Source of the DNA: Candidatus Uhrbacteria bacterium RIFCSPLOWO2_02_FULL_49_11
GTDB lineage: Bacteria > Patescibacteriota > Patescibacteriia > 2-02-FULL-49-11
DNA: 5,367 nucleotides
Assembly (NCBI GenBank): GCA_001791465.1
Contig: MGER01000042.1
Coordinates: 1-5,367 of the forward strand
Direction of reading: 5' to 3'
In this document: in pieces, positions 3,629 through 5,367 of the stretch
How the letters are laid out: each line of letters begins with the position of its first letter
How positions within the stretch are numbered: position 1 is the stretch's first letter
Made by a program: the position numbers and the translations under genes
Notes under the pieces: generated by a model
What the model was told of the DNA's origin: nothing
Seen by the model: the letters and a program-made list of their open reading frames with translations, nothing else
Databases searched by the model: none

Positions 3629-4084
3629 ATGAAAAAAATTATAACATGGGTGATAGGCTTTGTCCTGTCCCCCATCAGCTTTTGGAACGATTTATTCATA
3701 AACGTTCCACTAAGCTGGGCAATCGCCTGGCCGGTGGCGCTCATATACCGGCCTGCATTCCCATTCGTATTTTCGGTTGCATATATCGCGACCAACGTGC
3801 TGGGAATGCGCATGATGGACACGGCGGTCCATCAAAAAAATAATGGCGTTGCGACATGGGCCAACGTCATTGGCTGCGTAGCATTATTCGCAGCAACCGC
3901 CGTGGGGTGGGTTCCGCTCCCGATCGCATTCATCGCTGTTTGCGTAGTGGCGAACGCAATCGGCATGATCCTTTTCAGGGTCATGAAAAACAAAAAGAGG
4001 GTCGAACAAGGCATGACCCTCGTGTACACTGCCCTCATTCTTGGGGCGGTGTTCCTAGGATGGATCCCAATACCCGCACCTTAA
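3629..4084 (+). CDS. Multi-pass integral membrane protein of unknown function
   Basis: The 151-residue product begins MKKIITWVIGFVLSPISFW and is hydrophobic almost throughout. Likely membrane segments are about 4-19, 28-41, 43-60, 76-93, 97-118 and 129-147. They are joined by short polar loops such as MDTAVHQKNNG (63-73) and the basic MKNKKRVEQG (119-128). Two segments end in a similar motif, GWVPLP (93-98) and GWIPIP (144-149), suggesting an internal repeat. I see no catalytic or metal-binding motif, no cysteine pair and no soluble domain, and I do not recognise the family. It is preceded by a terminator and a good Shine-Dalgarno and followed by its own hairpin, so it is probably monocistronic. 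Its use of a Shine-Dalgarno sets it apart from its neighbours and could reflect a different origin or simply stronger translation. Confidence 0.8.
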   Translation: MKKIITWVIGFVLSPISFWNDLFINVPLSWAIAWPVALIYRPAFPFVFSVAYIATNVLGMRMMDTAVHQKNNGVATWANVIGCVALFAATAVGWVPLPIAFIAVCVVANAIGMILFRVMKNKKRVEQGMTLVYTALILGAVFLGWIPIPAP

Positions 4085-4114
4085 AGGCATGACTGATACT
4101 TCAAGTCATGCCTT
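4084..4114 (+). terminator. Hairpin terminator after the membrane-protein gene
   Basis: aaggcatgact (4084-4094) pairs perfectly with agtcatgcctt (4104-4114) around a 9-nt loop. The stem begins inside the stop codon. The following ttctgcttta is only partly T-rich, so efficiency is uncertain. Confidence 0.6.
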
Positions 4115-4163
4115 CTGCTTTATGCAAAACCCATATATACGCTTTTTTTATTCTCATAAAGCG

Positions 4164-4193
4164 CAATTATTTTCACGATCGTGAAAATAATTG
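4164..4193. repeat. Perfect 30-bp palindrome between convergent genes
   Basis: caattattttcacga (4164-4178) is followed directly by its exact reverse complement (4179-4193), centred on GATC. It lies 12 bp beyond the nnrD stop and about 80 bp beyond the membrane-protein stop. The T-rich and A-rich flanks are on the wrong sides for an intrinsic terminator around the central gatc stem. Possible roles are a dyad for a dimeric DNA-binding protein, a 3' mRNA-stabilising hairpin for both genes, or a dispersed repeat. Confidence 0.75.
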
Positions 4194-4205
4194 TCCTCTT
4201 CTTTT

Positions 4206-5066
4206 TCATCCGAGTGTATCTATTAATACGCGCGGAATCTCGTCAACCACATCCGTGGCAAGAAGCCCTTCGCCTTTCAAGGCGCCTGCTCGCTCCCCTG
4301 CCTTGCCCGATATCCAACAACCTGCTTGCGCGGCAGTAAACGGGGCAGTTCCGCGCGCGAGGAGCGCGCCAATAATGCCGGCCAGCACGTCTCCTGTGCC
4401 GCCCTTTGTCATAAAAGGCGTGCCGGTGGAATTTACCGCCACTTCCTGCCCATCAGAAATAATATCCTTATTTCCTTTGAGTACCACCACGCATCCCAGT
4501 GTTCGCGCCGCCTGCATCACGATTTCCGTACGTTCCTCAAATGGCTTCGCGGCAGAATCAATGCCGGTAAGCGCAAAAAATTCTCCTGCGTGCGGTGTAA
4601 AGACATATGGTTTGTCCTTCATCTCTTCAAAATCTTTCTTCCTCACCGCACGTATGGCATCAGCGTCAATGACCGCGGGCATGATGCATTCTTTCATAAT
4701 CTTCAGCAGCGCATCGAGCGTACCCTCCTCCCTTCCCGCGCCATTTCCCATGACCATGGCCGTTTTATGTGTCATGAGTTCTCGCACCTGCGACAAATGC
4801 CGACCGGAAATCGCGTCGCCATCAAGCGGCCGCGTGACCAGATTGGGATTTGTCCCTGCCGCCGCGTCCGCCGCCCGCTGTGGCGCAATAAGCGTCGCTA
4901 AATCGCATCCTGCCCTCATTGCCGCCAACGCGACCAATTGCGGCGCGCCGGTATAGTGCACTGACCCGCCCACGACCAAAAGATGGCCATAGTCGTATTT
5001 GCGAGCCATGGCAGGGCGGGGTTTATAGACGGAACGAACGAATTGTGCGGTAACTTCAATGGCCAT
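4206..5066 (-). CDS. nnrD: ADP/ATP-dependent (S)-NAD(P)H-hydrate dehydratase (NnrD)
   Basis: NnrD repairs damaged cofactors: it dehydrates (S)-NAD(P)HX back to NAD(P)H at the expense of ADP or ATP in the cytoplasm. The 286-residue product is a ribokinase-fold protein with the family's motifs in order: DYGHLLVVGGSVHYTGAP (25-42), the AAMRAGCDL block (48-56), VIDADAI (132-138), FTPHAGEF (156-163), CVVVLKG (192-198) and GGTGDVLAG (222-230), in which D226 is the expected catalytic base. Length equals the dehydratase domain alone. The NnrE epimerase domain often fused at the N terminus is absent, so epimerase must be separate or missing. The ATG at 5064-5066 precedes the first family motifs by a normal distance; no Shine-Dalgarno is seen, and the leader is repeat DNA. 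ndk upstream has its own terminator, so nnrD likely starts its own transcript. Confidence 0.93.
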   Translation of the reverse strand: MAIEVTAQFVRSVYKPRPAMARKYDYGHLLVVGGSVHYTGAPQLVALAAMRAGCDLATLIAPQRAADAAAGTNPNLVTRPLDGDAISGRHLSQVRELMTHKTAMVMGNGAGREEGTLDALLKIMKECIMPAVIDADAIRAVRKKDFEEMKDKPYVFTPHAGEFFALTGIDSAAKPFEERTEIVMQAARTLGCVVVLKGNKDIISDGQEVAVNSTGTPFMTKGGTGDVLAGIIGALLARGTAPFTAAQAGCWISGKAGERAGALKGEGLLATDVVDEIPRVLIDTLG

Positions 5067-5067
5067 A

Positions 5068-5160
5068 ATTCAAAACTCAAAATGCAAAAGTCAAAAGTCC
5101 AATGCAAAATTGACAAATTTTGAATTGCAATTTTGATTTTTGACCTTTGACTTTTGAATT
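5068..5160. repeat. Inverted array of CAAAA/TTTTG iterations upstream of nnrD
   Basis: The left half iterates caaaa words (caaaactcaaaatgcaaaag, then tcaaaagtccaatgcaaaat). The right half iterates the complement (ttttgaattgcaattttgat, then ttttgacctttgacttttg). The centre caaaatt-gac-aaattttg forms a small hairpin. The whole region could fold into one long imperfect hairpin in the nnrD leader. It matches the arms of the element at 904-1018 but lacks the GC-rich centre. I see no clear -35/-10 inside it. Confidence 0.6.
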
Positions 5161-5175
5161 GCCCCACGTGTATAG

Positions 5176-5201
5176 AAAAACTGGTCGCTCTCCACGACCA
5201 G
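5176..5201 (-). terminator. Intrinsic terminator of ndk
   Basis: On the minus strand ctggtcg (5201-5195) pairs with cgaccag (5187-5181) around tggagag, followed directly by five T (5180-5176). It lies 24 bp past the ndk stop. Confidence 0.88.
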
Positions 5202-5225
5202 TATAACACGAACTGCGCCTCTTGG

Positions 5226-5367
5226 TTAAAACATAATATCTTCCTCTGCCCGCTTGTAGTCGTGGAGCTCTTCGGGAGAAAACCAGTATTCGATTTCATG
5301 CGCCGCCTCTTTGGGGGTTTCCGAGGCGTGCACGAGGTTGTGAATTCCTCTCCGGTCGCGGTTTGCG
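5226..5367 (-). CDS. ndk: Nucleoside diphosphate kinase, C-terminal part (runs off the right edge)
   Basis: Ndk transfers phosphate between nucleoside tri- and diphosphates through a phosphohistidine intermediate and balances NTP and dNTP pools. The last 46 codons are in the window, read from 5366 down to the TAA at 5228-5226. They begin ANRDRRGIHNLVHASETP, which matches the family's active-site block (N-x-x-H followed by G/A-S-D/E-S/T). The histidine of NLVHAS is the expected catalytic residue. EAAHEIEYWFSPEEL follows, as in the C-terminal helix of Ndk. The tail after the WF motif (SPEELHDYKRAEEDIMF) is typical of the longer bacterial forms. A good terminator follows. The rest of the gene, including its start, lies outside. 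Confidence 0.93.
   Translation of the reverse strand, partial: ANRDRRGIHNLVHASETPKEAAHEIEYWFSPEELHDYKRAEEDIMF

Noticed and set aside
3388..3822. Minus-strand 144-codon open frame
   Set aside because: It overlaps the membrane-protein gene with its good Shine-Dalgarno and crosses a strong plus-strand terminator; no family resemblance.
4108..4956. Long plus-strand open frame of 282 codons
   Set aside because: It lies antisense to nnrD, whose protein matches a known family with all motifs in order. The plus-strand translation is serine/proline-rich and family-less, a typical antisense shadow.
301..5160. CRISPR array made from the iterated AT-rich words
   Set aside because: The units are only 6-10 bp, degenerate and contiguous; there are no constant repeats of CRISPR length with unique spacers, and no cas genes.

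Overview
The window reads as chromosomal DNA from an ultra-small bacterium of the Patescibacteria/CPR radiation, probably Parcubacteria-like. This is an inference from several weak signs: ribosomal-protein genes without Shine-Dalgarno sequences, an S12 protein carrying an extra N-terminal segment, tRNA genes without an encoded CCA, a stand-alone NAD(P)HX dehydratase, and AT-rich intergenic spacers built from short iterated motifs. UGA is used as a normal stop codon.

Left part (1-2180, minus strand). This is a str operon read right to left: rpsL (S12), rpsG (S7) and the first 97 codons of fusA (EF-G). It is preceded by a gene for a small M50 (site-2-protease type) membrane metalloprotease. A good -35 and a weak -10 lie between the protease gene and rpsL, and a hairpin followed by six T lies directly before the rpsL start. 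The spacers between the ribosomal genes hold inverted arrays of short AT-rich motifs; the rpsL-rpsG spacer also has a GC-rich palindrome.

Middle part (2181-3315). A divergent spacer with a REP-like palindrome and a second GTCCCGC hairpin leads to rpmB (zinc-ribbon L28, plus strand) and its terminator. Next comes a dense RNA locus. A strong promoter drives a canonical cloverleaf tRNA whose anticodon is AGG, followed at once by an extra T-arm/acceptor/CCA sequence that looks like half of another tRNA. Facing it on the minus strand, an extended -10 promoter fires into about 233 nt that can fold into four consecutive nested helices and that match no RNA I recognise. A tRNA-Pro(GGG) gene and a terminator lie 19 nt further on. 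This unassigned RNA upstream of tRNA-Pro, facing the odd AGG tRNA, is the best candidate for something undescribed.

Right part (3316-5367). A possible 35-codon ORF ends at a strong terminator. It is followed by a 151-residue multi-pass membrane protein of unknown function, the only gene here with a classical Shine-Dalgarno. Converging on it is nnrD, with a perfect 30-bp palindrome in the gap. Upstream of nnrD are a repeat-rich spacer, a terminator, and the C-terminal end of ndk (nucleoside diphosphate kinase), which runs off the window.

Apart from the str operon, the neighbours share no obvious pathway. They are core housekeeping functions (translation, nucleotide pools, cofactor repair, membrane proteolysis).
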